64,000 nt of DNA from Pontivivens sp032464575 (GTDB lineage Bacteria > Pseudomonadota > Alphaproteobacteria > Rhodobacterales > Rhodobacteraceae). A program made the translations under genes and the position numbers. Below, piece by piece: positions 27,398 through 34,841 of the stretch. Each line of letters begins with the position of its first letter. Within the stretch, counting starts at the first letter, position 1. The notes under the pieces are model-generated. The model did not search any database. It was not told the DNA's origin and saw only the letters and a list, made by a program, of their open reading frames with translations. Location: NCBI GenBank assembly GCA_032464575.1, contig JAWDKM010000003.1, positions 310,001 through 374,000 on the forward strand, in the 5' to 3' direction.

Positions 27398-28139
27398 AGC
27401 CTCCTTCGCCACGGTGGCCGAGCGCGTCGCCGTGCTCAACGACCGCTACCGCCACCACGCGGCGGGCGATGTGCTGCGCCATGCGATCAGCGACGCGCAG
27501 GTGGGCCGCATCGCCATGGTTTCCTCCTTCGGGGCGGAGAGCGTGGTGCTGCTCCATCTGCTCGCCGTCGCGAGACCGGATGTCCCGGTGCTCTTCATCG
27601 ACACCGAGATGCTGTTCCCCGAGACGCTCGCCTATCAGCAGGAGGTTGCGGAGAAGCTGGGCCTGACCAACGTCCAGACCGTCCGCGCCTCGCTGACGCA
27701 GCTCGCCGCGCAGGACCCCGACGGCACGCTGCACCAGCGCGACCCGGACGCCTGCTGCACCCTGCGCAAGACCATTCCGCTGGAGGCCGCCCTCGCGCCC
27801 TACGACAGCTGGATCACGGGACGCAAACGCTTCCAGGGCGGGGCGCGCAAGGAGCTCCAGTTCTTCGAGGCGGAGGGCGAAAGCCGCATCAAGGTCAACC
27901 CGCTCGCCCATTGGGCGCCCGCGGACGTGCAGGACTACATCTGGAACAACAACCTGCCGCGCCACCCCCTCGTCTCCCAGGGCTATCCGTCCATCGGCTG
28001 TGCGCCGTGCACGTCGAAGGTCGCGCCCGGCGAAGACCCGCGCGCCGGCCGCTGGCGCGGTCAGGACAAGGAGGAGTGCGGCATCCATTTCATCGACGGA
28101 AAGGTCGTGCGCGGCCCCGTGAAGGAGAACGCGGCATGA
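27387..28139 (+). CDS. cysH: Adenylyl-sulfate (APS) reductase, 4Fe-4S type
   Basis: A 250-residue PAPS/APS reductase-family protein. The cysteine pattern C123-C124 (CCTLRK), C205 and C208 (GCAPC) is the 4Fe-4S set that marks APS-specific assimilatory enzymes. The catalytic C231 sits in the ECGIH motif. The nucleotide-binding loop is SSFGAESVVLL. It reduces APS to sulfite with thioredoxin or glutathione. It overlaps cysI by 11 bases and shares ATGA with the DUF934 gene, so translation is coupled along the operon. Confidence 0.95.
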
Positions 28140-28549
28140 GCACCATCATCGCAGACAAGGGCAACGGCCCGGAATTCGGTCCGGAGTACTGGAACGCGGG
28201 CTTCGCGGCGCCGGGCGAGGCGGCTGAGGGACAGGGCATCGACCTGCCCAACGACGCGGACGTTGCGGCGCTCTACCCCAAGTTGCAGGACGCGCCCATC
28301 ATCCGCATTCCGTTTCCCAGCTTCGCGGACGGGCGCGGGTTTTCGATCGCCTCGCGCCTGCGTGACCTCGGCTACACGGGCAGGCTGCGCGCGCAAGGCC
28401 ATGTGATTTCTGATCAATGGCGCAAGGCTACCGGCTCCGGCTTCGACGAAGTGGAGATCGACGACGCCCTCGCCACCCGCCAGCCCGAGGCGCAGTGGCA
28501 ACAGGCGCAGCGCCTCCGCTACCAGTCGCAGTTCCGACGCGCCTCGTGA
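28136..28549 (+). CDS. DUF934 family protein (sulfate-assimilation associated)
   Basis: A 137-residue protein of the DUF934 family, whose members are almost always beside cysH or cysI. The conserved core PIIRIPFPSFADGRGFSIA is followed by RLRDLGYTGRLRAQGHVISD and a GFDEVEIDD segment. The biochemical role is unsettled; an accessory function in sulfite reduction is usually assumed. It starts within the stop of cysH (ATGA overlap). Confidence 0.9.
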   Translation: MSTIIADKGNGPEFGPEYWNAGFAAPGEAAEGQGIDLPNDADVAALYPKLQDAPIIRIPFPSFADGRGFSIASRLRDLGYTGRLRAQGHVISDQWRKATGSGFDEVEIDDALATRQPEAQWQQAQRLRYQSQFRRAS

Positions 28550-28603
28550 GCTATATTCGCGTGATGGTTGTGCGCCACGACCCCACGCGAAGGAGCTGAT
28601 CCC

Positions 28604-29206
28604 ATGACATTTTCCGCAGCACGCATCGCCGCGATCCTCGCGGCCCTCCCGCTCTCGGCCGCCGCACAGGCGCCTGAGCTGGGCCCCTGCGGCTATTTCG
28701 AGGCGGTGGAGCCGAACGACACGTTCTCCATCATCGCGCAGCGCTGCGAGGTGCCGGTGGAGCAGGTGCTCGACGCCAACTCCACCCGCGACCCGCGCGA
28801 CCTCGATATCGGATCGGTCGTCATCATCGTGGAACGGCCCGACATCCAGATCTCCGCCAGCCCTCGTGCGCGGTCCGAGGAGGACCTCGCCGCAGCCCGC
28901 ATCGCCGCCGAAGAGCGCTTCACCGCGTTGCGCGGCGTCTACGCCATCGAGGGCGGCTCCTGCGAGGGCCCAGCCGAGACATGGTCGCTCGCCCCCGAAC
29001 AGATTCGCGCGCGGACGGATGTCTGCGACATCTCCGATTTCGGCCCCGTGCAGGGCCGCATCGACGTCAACGTGGTGTGCCGGTCCGACCAGGCCGCCCG
29101 CACCTTCACCTTCGAAAGCGCCGCGCCGGGCATCCTGTCGCTCGGCGCCCCCCAGCAATCAGAGACGCTGACCCGCTGCCGTGGGGTCGCAACCGCCGAG
29201 GAGTAA
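28604..29206 (+). CDS. Exported LysM-domain protein of unknown function
   Basis: A 200-residue protein with a Sec signal peptide (residues 1-22, ending SAAAQA). Residues about 28-75 read as a LysM-like module (YFEAVEPNDTFSIIAQRCEV to DIGSVVIIVE), which usually binds peptidoglycan. The C-terminal half is unassigned and contains several cysteines (C in PCGYF, GSCEG, DVCDI, VVCRS, TRCRG), suggesting disulfides. The ATG at 28604 has AAGGAG upstream. It lies 2 bases before the fpr gene. Confidence 0.78.
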   Translation: MTFSAARIAAILAALPLSAAAQAPELGPCGYFEAVEPNDTFSIIAQRCEVPVEQVLDANSTRDPRDLDIGSVVIIVERPDIQISASPRARSEEDLAAARIAAEERFTALRGVYAIEGGSCEGPAETWSLAPEQIRARTDVCDISDFGPVQGRIDVNVVCRSDQAARTFTFESAAPGILSLGAPQQSETLTRCRGVATAEE

Positions 29207-29208
29207 CC

Positions 29209-30009
29209 ATGACCGTTCAGCAACCGATCAAGACACCCGTCCTGCCCGACGCGCAGACCGTGACCGAAGTCCGCCACTGGACCGACACGCTGTTTTCCTT
29301 CCGCGTGACCCGGCCCGCGTCCTTGCGCTTCCGCTCCGGCGAGTTCGTCATGATCGGCTTGCTGAAGGATGACGGCAAACCGCTCCTGCGCGCCTACTCG
29401 ATCGCCTCGCCCTCCTGGGACGAGACATTGGAGTTCTACTCGATCAAGGTGCCGGACGGTCCGCTGACCTCCCGCCTGCAGAAGATCGAGATGGGCGATC
29501 AGGTCATCGTGCGACCGAAGCCGGTGGGCACGTTGGTCACCGACGCCCTGCTGCCGGGCAAGCGGCTGTGGCTGCTGGCAACGGGGACGGGCATCGCCCC
29601 CTTCGCCTCGCTGATCCGGGACCCTGACGTCTATGCACGCTACGATCAGGTGATCCTGACCCACACCTGCCGCACGGTGGCCGAGCTTGCCTACGGGCAG
29701 GAACTGGTGGACCACCTTCCCGAGGATCCGCTGGTGGGCGAGGAGGCGGCTCGGAAGCTCCTCTACTACCCCACCACCACGCAGGAGGACTTCGTGAACC
29801 GTGGTCGCATCACCGATCTGGTGCGCTCGGGCGAACTTTTCGCGGCGCTGGGGACGCCGGCGCTGGATCCTGCGGAGGACCGCGTGATGATCTGCGGCTC
29901 CATGGGGCTGAACCTCGACGTGAAGGCGATCCTGGAGGAGCGCAGCTTCACCGAAGGCTCCAACAGCGCCCCGGCCGACTTCGTGCTGGAGAAGGCGTTT
30001 GTAGGGTGA
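29209..30009 (+). CDS. fpr: Ferredoxin-NADP+ reductase
   Basis: A 266-residue FAD enzyme of the bacterial FPR type. The FAD-binding motif is RAYSIASP, and the NADP-binding part has LLATGTGIAPFASLI and the ICGSMGLN loop. It ends with FVLEKAFVG, a C-terminal pattern typical of FPRs without a terminal aromatic stack. It exchanges electrons between NADPH and ferredoxin or flavodoxin. Its place after the cys operon makes it a plausible electron source for the CysJ-less sulfite reductase, though it may also serve oxidative stress defence. Confidence 0.94.
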   Translation: MTVQQPIKTPVLPDAQTVTEVRHWTDTLFSFRVTRPASLRFRSGEFVMIGLLKDDGKPLLRAYSIASPSWDETLEFYSIKVPDGPLTSRLQKIEMGDQVIVRPKPVGTLVTDALLPGKRLWLLATGTGIAPFASLIRDPDVYARYDQVILTHTCRTVAELAYGQELVDHLPEDPLVGEEAARKLLYYPTTTQEDFVNRGRITDLVRSGELFAALGTPALDPAEDRVMICGSMGLNLDVKAILEERSFTEGSNSAPADFVLEKAFVG

Positions 30010-30020
30010 GCGCTGTTCTG

Positions 30021-30182
30021 CAAACGCTCCAGTGGAGCGTTTGAGGCGCGAACGGGCGAAGCTCCGGACTGATCGAGCTTCCCGGAAATCGTCCGGTGAA
30101 CGATTTCGCCCGATCACGGGCGAAGTTCCGGGTAGGGAACAGCCCTAGAAGATATCGCCCCCTCCCCCGATCCGGGGGAGGG
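30021..30182. repeat. Cluster of four short palindromes
   Basis: Visible dyads are CAAACGCTCCA-G-TGGAGCGTTTG at 30021-30043, AAATCGT...ACGATTT at about 30087-30107, CGCCCG-ATCA-CGGGCG at about 30108-30123, and CCCTCCCCC...GGGGGAGGG at 30160-30182. A second copy of the last type lies at 32104-32126. None is followed by a U-tract, so they look like dispersed REP-like elements more than terminators, although the first lies 12 bases after fpr. Confidence 0.55.
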
Positions 30183-30416
30183 CCGGGGAGGGGGGCGGCG
30201 CCCGACATCGCTCAACCCGAAAACCGTCCCGCCCGGCGGCCACGCGGGGCCGCGCCCGACCTTCCCCAGAGGGCGCGTCGACAACTTCATTCACCGAAGC
30301 CGCGACATGAATGCTTGAGAGCGCCGACCGATCAACTCGGTCCCAACCGCGCCCCCCACGTCGGCCGCGGCCGTCTGCATTACAACCTAGAGGTTAAAGC
30401 CCAACCGGGGCACAGG

Positions 30417-30448
30417 TGTCATACGCCCTGTGCACCCATGTCATACGC
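30417..30448. promoter_or_regulatory. Direct repeat TGTCATACGC, 22-base spacing
   Basis: TGTCATACGC occurs at 30417-30426 and 30439-30448, exactly 22 bases apart (two helical turns), with a weaker third CATACC at about 30453. It lies upstream of the dioxygenase/hydrolase pair and is a candidate operator. Confidence 0.45.
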
Positions 30449-30566
30449 AAATCATACCGCGATCTGGTTTCCATTTCGTGGACAGTTAATCACTTTCCCT
30501 CCTGTTTGTTTTCCTCTCCGAGCGGCTATCTTCCGGATCAACGCAACTCATGACAGGAGCACAGCC

Positions 30567-31484
30567 ATGACCCCGGTCAACGGTCTCCACCACGTCACCG
30601 CAATCGCCGGTGGCGCCCAGAAAAACCTGACATTCTATAGGGATACGCTCGGTCAGCGCTTCGTGAAGAAGACGGTGAACTTCGACGATCCGGGCACCTA
30701 TCACCTCTACTACGGCGACGAAGTCGGCAACGCCGGCACCATCATGACCTTCTTCCCGTGGGAGCATATGCGCCCCGGTAGGAAGGGTGCCGGGCAAGTC
30801 ATTCTGACAAGCTTTTCAATCCCTTCCGGGGCGATGGACTTCTGGAGGGGCCGCCTCGGCGCGCCGCTGCGGCAGGACGAGCTCTTCGGCGAACGCCGTG
30901 CGGTCTTTGCCGATCCGGACGGTCTCGAATTCGCCGTCGTCGAGCAGGAGGACGATCCCAGAACACCTTGGGAAACTGATGAGATTTCCGCCGATGTCGC
31001 CATCCGCGGCTTCCGCGGCGTGACCCTCGGCCTGCGGGACGGCGCCTCGACCGCGCGCATCCTGACGGAGATCTTTGGCTATAGCGAAGTCGGCACGGAG
31101 GACGGTGTAACCCGTTACACCACAAAGCATTCTCGAACCGCGGAGACCATCGATCTGGAGGTCGACGCACAAATGCCGCTGGGCCAGGAGGGCGCAGGCT
31201 CGGTCCACCACGTAGCCTTCTCCGTCCCCGATCGCGCGGCACAGGACACCGTCCGCCGCGCGCTCGTGGAGGCCGGACATCAGGTAACCCCCCAGATTGA
31301 CAGGGATTATTTCTACGCGATCTATACCCGCACCCCCGGGGGCGTCCTGTTCGAGGTGGCGACGGAGGAGCCGGGCTTCACCGCCGACGAGGCGAAGGAG
31401 GCGCTCGGCACCGGTCTCAAGCTGCCCACGCAGCACGAGCACCTGCGGTCGCGCATCGAAGAGGTTCTGCCGGAGATTTCATGA
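30567..31484 (+). CDS. Ring-cleaving dioxygenase-like protein, glyoxalase fold (MhqO type)
   Basis: A 305-residue protein made of two vicinal-oxygen-chelate modules. Likely metal ligands are the first His in GLHHVTA, a His in VHHVAFSV, and the Glu in GVLFEVATEEPGF. Proteins of this kind (MhqO/MhqA in Bacillus) are induced by quinones and hydroquinones and open aromatic rings. A GGAG site precedes the ATG. Its stop overlaps the next start (ATGATG), and the partner is an MhqD-like hydrolase, which supports a quinone detoxification role. Substrate is inferred only. Confidence 0.88.
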   Translation: MTPVNGLHHVTAIAGGAQKNLTFYRDTLGQRFVKKTVNFDDPGTYHLYYGDEVGNAGTIMTFFPWEHMRPGRKGAGQVILTSFSIPSGAMDFWRGRLGAPLRQDELFGERRAVFADPDGLEFAVVEQEDDPRTPWETDEISADVAIRGFRGVTLGLRDGASTARILTEIFGYSEVGTEDGVTRYTTKHSRTAETIDLEVDAQMPLGQEGAGSVHHVAFSVPDRAAQDTVRRALVEAGHQVTPQIDRDYFYAIYTRTPGGVLFEVATEEPGFTADEAKEALGTGLKLPTQHEHLRSRIEEVLPEIS

Positions 31485-32080
31485 TGTCGGACGGGTATGT
31501 TCACCTCCACCGCGCGCCCTTGGAGGAGGGCGCGCCCACGCTGGTGCTGTTCCACGGCACCGGCGGGTCGAAGGAGGATATCGCGGGCCTCGGCCAGCAT
31601 CTCGCCCCCAAGGCGGGCCTGCTGGCGATGGACGGCGACGTCTCCGAATTCGGCGCCCGTCGCTTCTTCCGCCGCACCGGCGAAGGGGTCTACGACATGG
31701 AGGATCTCGCGCTGCGCACGGCGGCGATGGGGCGGTTTCTCGATGGGGCGCTGGCGCAATATGACGTGAAGCGGCCCATCGGGCTCGGCTACTCGAACGG
31801 GGCCAACATCTTGGCGAACCTCATGATTTCGGGGTGGACCGGGGTGAAGCGGGCGGTGCTGATGCATCCGCTGATCCCGTTCGCGCCGGACTGGTCGGAC
31901 CTTTCCGGCATGTCGGTGCTGGTCACGGCGGGCGAGCGCGATCTGATCTGCCCGCCGGCGCTGACGCGGCAGCTCGTGGAGGGGCTGCGCGGCGCAGGGG
32001 CCGAGGTCGCGGAGCACTGGCACCCGGGCGGGCACGAGATCACGCCGGATGAAGTGGAGGCGGTGCGGGACTGGCTTTAG
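31481..32080 (+). CDS. Alpha/beta hydrolase, carboxylesterase (MhqD-like)
   Basis: A 199-residue serine hydrolase. The oxyanion segment is VLFHGTGGSKED, the nucleophile is in GYSNGAN, the acid Asp in TAGERDLICP, and the His in HPGGHEIT. It belongs to the phospholipase/carboxylesterase family and is paired with an MhqO-like dioxygenase in the same way as mhqD in quinone-response operons. The start overlaps the upstream stop by four bases; a second Met directly follows. Confidence 0.9.
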   Translation: MMSDGYVHLHRAPLEEGAPTLVLFHGTGGSKEDIAGLGQHLAPKAGLLAMDGDVSEFGARRFFRRTGEGVYDMEDLALRTAAMGRFLDGALAQYDVKRPIGLGYSNGANILANLMISGWTGVKRAVLMHPLIPFAPDWSDLSGMSVLVTAGERDLICPPALTRQLVEGLRGAGAEVAEHWHPGGHEITPDEVEAVRDWL

Positions 32081-32103
32081 GTCCGCGCTTGCCCCCTCCC
32101 TAG

Positions 32104-32126
32104 CCCTCCCCCGCGGGGGGGGAGGG
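32104..32126. terminator. GC-rich hairpin between convergent genes
   Basis: CCCTCCCCC and GGGGGAGGG form a stem between the hydrolase (plus) and pepN (minus) 3' ends, 23 bases after the hydrolase stop. It lacks a clear U-tract. The same palindrome type occurs at 30160-30182, so it may be a dispersed repeat acting as a terminator. Confidence 0.45.
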
Positions 32127-32148
32127 GATTTGGGGGGCTTCGTTTCGT

Positions 32149-34677
32149 TCAGGCGGCGCGGATCCGGCCGATCATCTCGGCCGTGTCACGGCTCAGGCCG
32201 TCGGTCGAGGCGATGCGTTCGAGCTCCGCCTCCATCAGGTCCTGGCGCGTGTCGTCGTAGCGCCGCCATGTCTCGAACACGCCGGAGAGACGCGCAGCCG
32301 TCATCGGGTTGAGCTTGTCGAGGCGGATCAGCCAGTCGGCCACAAACCGGTAGCCCGCACCATCCACCCGGTGGAAGCCAGCCGGGTTGCCGCCCGCGAA
32401 CCCGCCGACGAGCGCGCGGAAACGGTTCGGCGTCTTCCAGTTGAAATCGGGATGTTCGGTGAGCGCCGTCACGACCTCGACCGCGCGCTCGGGCGCGGCC
32501 TGCGCGGCCTGCACGGTGAACCACTTGTCCACCACGCCGGGTACGTGCTGCCACTGGGCGTGGAATTCGGCAAGTGCCGCCTCGCCCCGGCCCTCGCGCA
32601 CCAGCAGCGCCAGCGCCGTCAGGCGGTCGGTCATGTTGGTGGCCTCGGCGAAAGGGGCATCGGGAGCCGCAGGATCGAGCCGGGTCATCAGGCCGAGCAT
32701 CCGGTTCGCAAGCTCCCGCTTGCCCGGCGCGTCGCCATCGGGGGAGTAGGGGCCAGGCGTGGCCATCGTGGCGCGTAGGTCGGCGGCGCGGGGTCCGAGC
32801 GCATCGGCGAGCTTGCGGTCGAGTGCGATCCGGTCGGCGCGGACAGCGTCGGGGTCGACGGCGCGGCCGGTCTCGGCGATCTGGCGGGCGATCTCATCCT
32901 CGGAGGGCAGGCCGAGCGCCAGCGCGCGGAAGGTCGGGTCGAGCGCCTCGTCCATCGCCACCGCGATCGTCCCGTCGAGCCAGCCCTGCGGATCGGCCCC
33001 CTGCACCAGCGTGTCGAGGGCGAGCGAGCGGCCCGCTTCCCACCTGTTGAACGGGTCCGTGTCGCGGGCGAGACGGGCCGCGCGGTCGCCCGGCGCGCCC
33101 TCATGCATCAGGATCACGGGAGCCGAGAAGCCGCGGAGGAGGGAGGGTACTGGCCGCTCCGACACCTCGACGGTCAGGCTGTCCTCACCCTTGTCCAGCA
33201 CGAAGGTGCCCGCGGCGACCTCGCCCTCGGTGCCGAGCAGGCCCCAGCGGATCGGGATTGGCACCGGCGCTTTCTCGGGCTGGCCGGGCGTCGGCGGGGT
33301 CTCCTGCCGGAAGGTGAGGGTGAAGCGGCCGTTCTCGAACCGCTCGGCGACGTGGACGCGGGGCGTGCCCGCCTGCTCGTACCAGCGCTTGAATTGGGTG
33401 AGGCCATGGCCAGTCGCATCCTCGAAGACCTTCAGCCAGTCCTCGATCGTCGCGGCCTCCCCGTCGTGACGCTGGAAATAGAGGTCGAGGGCCTTGGCGT
33501 AGCCGTCTGCCCCGACGATCTCGCGCAGCATGCGGATGAGCTCGGCGCCCTTTTCGTAGACCGTGGCGGTGTAGAAGTTGTTGATCTCGATGTATTCCGC
33601 GGGACGCACCGGGTGTGCCAGCGGCCCCGCATCCTCCCGGAACTGGGCGGCGCGCAGGCGCAGCACGTCGTCGATCCGCTTGACCGGTTCGGAGCGCATG
33701 TCGGCCGAGAACTGCTGGTCGCGGAAGACCGTCAGCCCCTCCTTCAACGAGAGCTGGAACCAGTCGCGACAGGTTATGCGGTTGCCGGTCCAGTTGTGGA
33801 AATACTCATGGGCGATGACGCTCTCGATCCCCTCGAAATCGCCGTCGGTCGCCGTTTCCGGCGAGGCCAGCACGTATTTCGAGTTGAAGATGTTGAGGCC
33901 CTTGTTCTCCATCGCTCCGGCGTTGAAGTCATCCACCGCCACGATCTGGAAGAGGTCCAGGTCGTATTCGCGGCCGTAGACCTCCTCGTCCCATTTCATC
34001 GAGCGTTTCAGGCTGTCCATGGCGTAGGCGCAGCGGTCCTGGTCGCCGTCGCGGACCCAGATCCTCAGATCCACATCACGGCCGGAGCGGGTGGTGAAGC
34101 TGTCCTCGACACTGCTCAGATCTCCCGCCACCAGCGCGAAGAGGTAGGACGGTTTGGGCCACGGGTCGTGCCATTCCGCCCAGCCCTCGCCCGCACCCGT
34201 CGGGTTGCCGTTCGACAGCATTACCGGCTCCGCCCCCTCGATGCGGACGGTGTAGGCCGCCATCACGTCGGGCCGGTCGGGGAAGTAGGTGATACGGCGG
34301 AAACCTTGGGCCTCGCACTGGGTGCAGTACATGCCGTTCGACATGTAGAGCCCTTCCAGCGCGGTGTTGGCCTGCGGGTTGATCCGGGTCTCGGCCACCC
34401 AGGTGAAGGGGCCGCCCGGCAGCTGCTCCTCCAGCACCGTCAGTCCGCATTCGTGCAGGTCGGGTCGGATCCCCTCCCCGTCGATCGAGGCTGACAGAAG
34501 ATGCAGCGCCTGCCCGTCGAGATGCAGGTCGCCGCCCGCGCCGGGCACGAAGCGGATCTCGCACCGTACGACCGTGGCCTCGGGATCGAGGCGGAAGGTG
34601 AGGTGCACCGTCTCCGCCAGCCAAGCGGGCGGGGTGTAGTCCTTGAGGCGGGTGGGCACGGGGGTGTCGGTGCGCAT
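32149..34677 (-). CDS. pepN: Aminopeptidase N (M1 family)
   Basis: An 842-residue zinc aminopeptidase that removes N-terminal residues from peptides in the cytoplasm. The exopeptidase signature GAMENKGLN is near residue 252. The zinc site HEYFHNWTGNR near residue 290 is followed by the third ligand Glu in LKEGLTVF. The C-terminal superhelical domain is complete and length is normal for gammaproteobacterial-type PepN. The ATG at 34677 is chosen for the AAGGAG site 9 bases upstream; the frame stays open 27 codons further but without support. It is divergent from malate synthase. Confidence 0.96.
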   Translation of the reverse strand: MRTDTPVPTRLKDYTPPAWLAETVHLTFRLDPEATVVRCEIRFVPGAGGDLHLDGQALHLLSASIDGEGIRPDLHECGLTVLEEQLPGGPFTWVAETRINPQANTALEGLYMSNGMYCTQCEAQGFRRITYFPDRPDVMAAYTVRIEGAEPVMLSNGNPTGAGEGWAEWHDPWPKPSYLFALVAGDLSSVEDSFTTRSGRDVDLRIWVRDGDQDRCAYAMDSLKRSMKWDEEVYGREYDLDLFQIVAVDDFNAGAMENKGLNIFNSKYVLASPETATDGDFEGIESVIAHEYFHNWTGNRITCRDWFQLSLKEGLTVFRDQQFSADMRSEPVKRIDDVLRLRAAQFREDAGPLAHPVRPAEYIEINNFYTATVYEKGAELIRMLREIVGADGYAKALDLYFQRHDGEAATIEDWLKVFEDATGHGLTQFKRWYEQAGTPRVHVAERFENGRFTLTFRQETPPTPGQPEKAPVPIPIRWGLLGTEGEVAAGTFVLDKGEDSLTVEVSERPVPSLLRGFSAPVILMHEGAPGDRAARLARDTDPFNRWEAGRSLALDTLVQGADPQGWLDGTIAVAMDEALDPTFRALALGLPSEDEIARQIAETGRAVDPDAVRADRIALDRKLADALGPRAADLRATMATPGPYSPDGDAPGKRELANRMLGLMTRLDPAAPDAPFAEATNMTDRLTALALLVREGRGEAALAEFHAQWQHVPGVVDKWFTVQAAQAAPERAVEVVTALTEHPDFNWKTPNRFRALVGGFAGGNPAGFHRVDGAGYRFVADWLIRLDKLNPMTAARLSGVFETWRRYDDTRQDLMEAELERIASTDGLSRDTAEMIGRIRAA

Positions 34678-34760
34678 GGCCGGACTCCTTTTCCTTCTCA
34701 TGTGACCCATCGTGGCGGCGGCGTCACGGTGGCTTCCGTTCAAATCTTCTGTTTCCACTC

Positions 34761-34779
34761 TGTGGGAGTGTATCTCACA
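34761..34779. promoter_or_regulatory. Quasi-palindrome in pepN-glcB divergent promoter
   Basis: TGTGGGA-N5-TCTCACA matches at six of seven arm positions, 63 bases upstream of the malate synthase start. It is a candidate operator for a glyoxylate- or glycolate-responsive repressor. It is not assigned to a known family. Confidence 0.35.
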
Positions 34780-34841
34780 AGCCTTGCGGCGCGCTGTCTG
34801 CGCGTTACCTCTGCGCTCAACACCGATTTTGGGAGGACCGC

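Larger units (their letters stand above)
30010..30566. other. Intergenic region with palindromes and direct repeats
   Basis: No gene is supported here. The first 180 bases hold four short palindromes, listed separately. From about 30380 the sequence becomes AT-richer and carries a 10-base direct repeat, then a pyrimidine-rich leader before the dioxygenase-like gene. The second half is probably the promoter region of that gene pair. Confidence 0.6.

Noticed and set aside
28568..28603. Upstream start for the LysM protein
   Set aside because: The ATG at 28604 has an AAGGAG site and opens a clean signal peptide; the extra 12 codons would spoil it.
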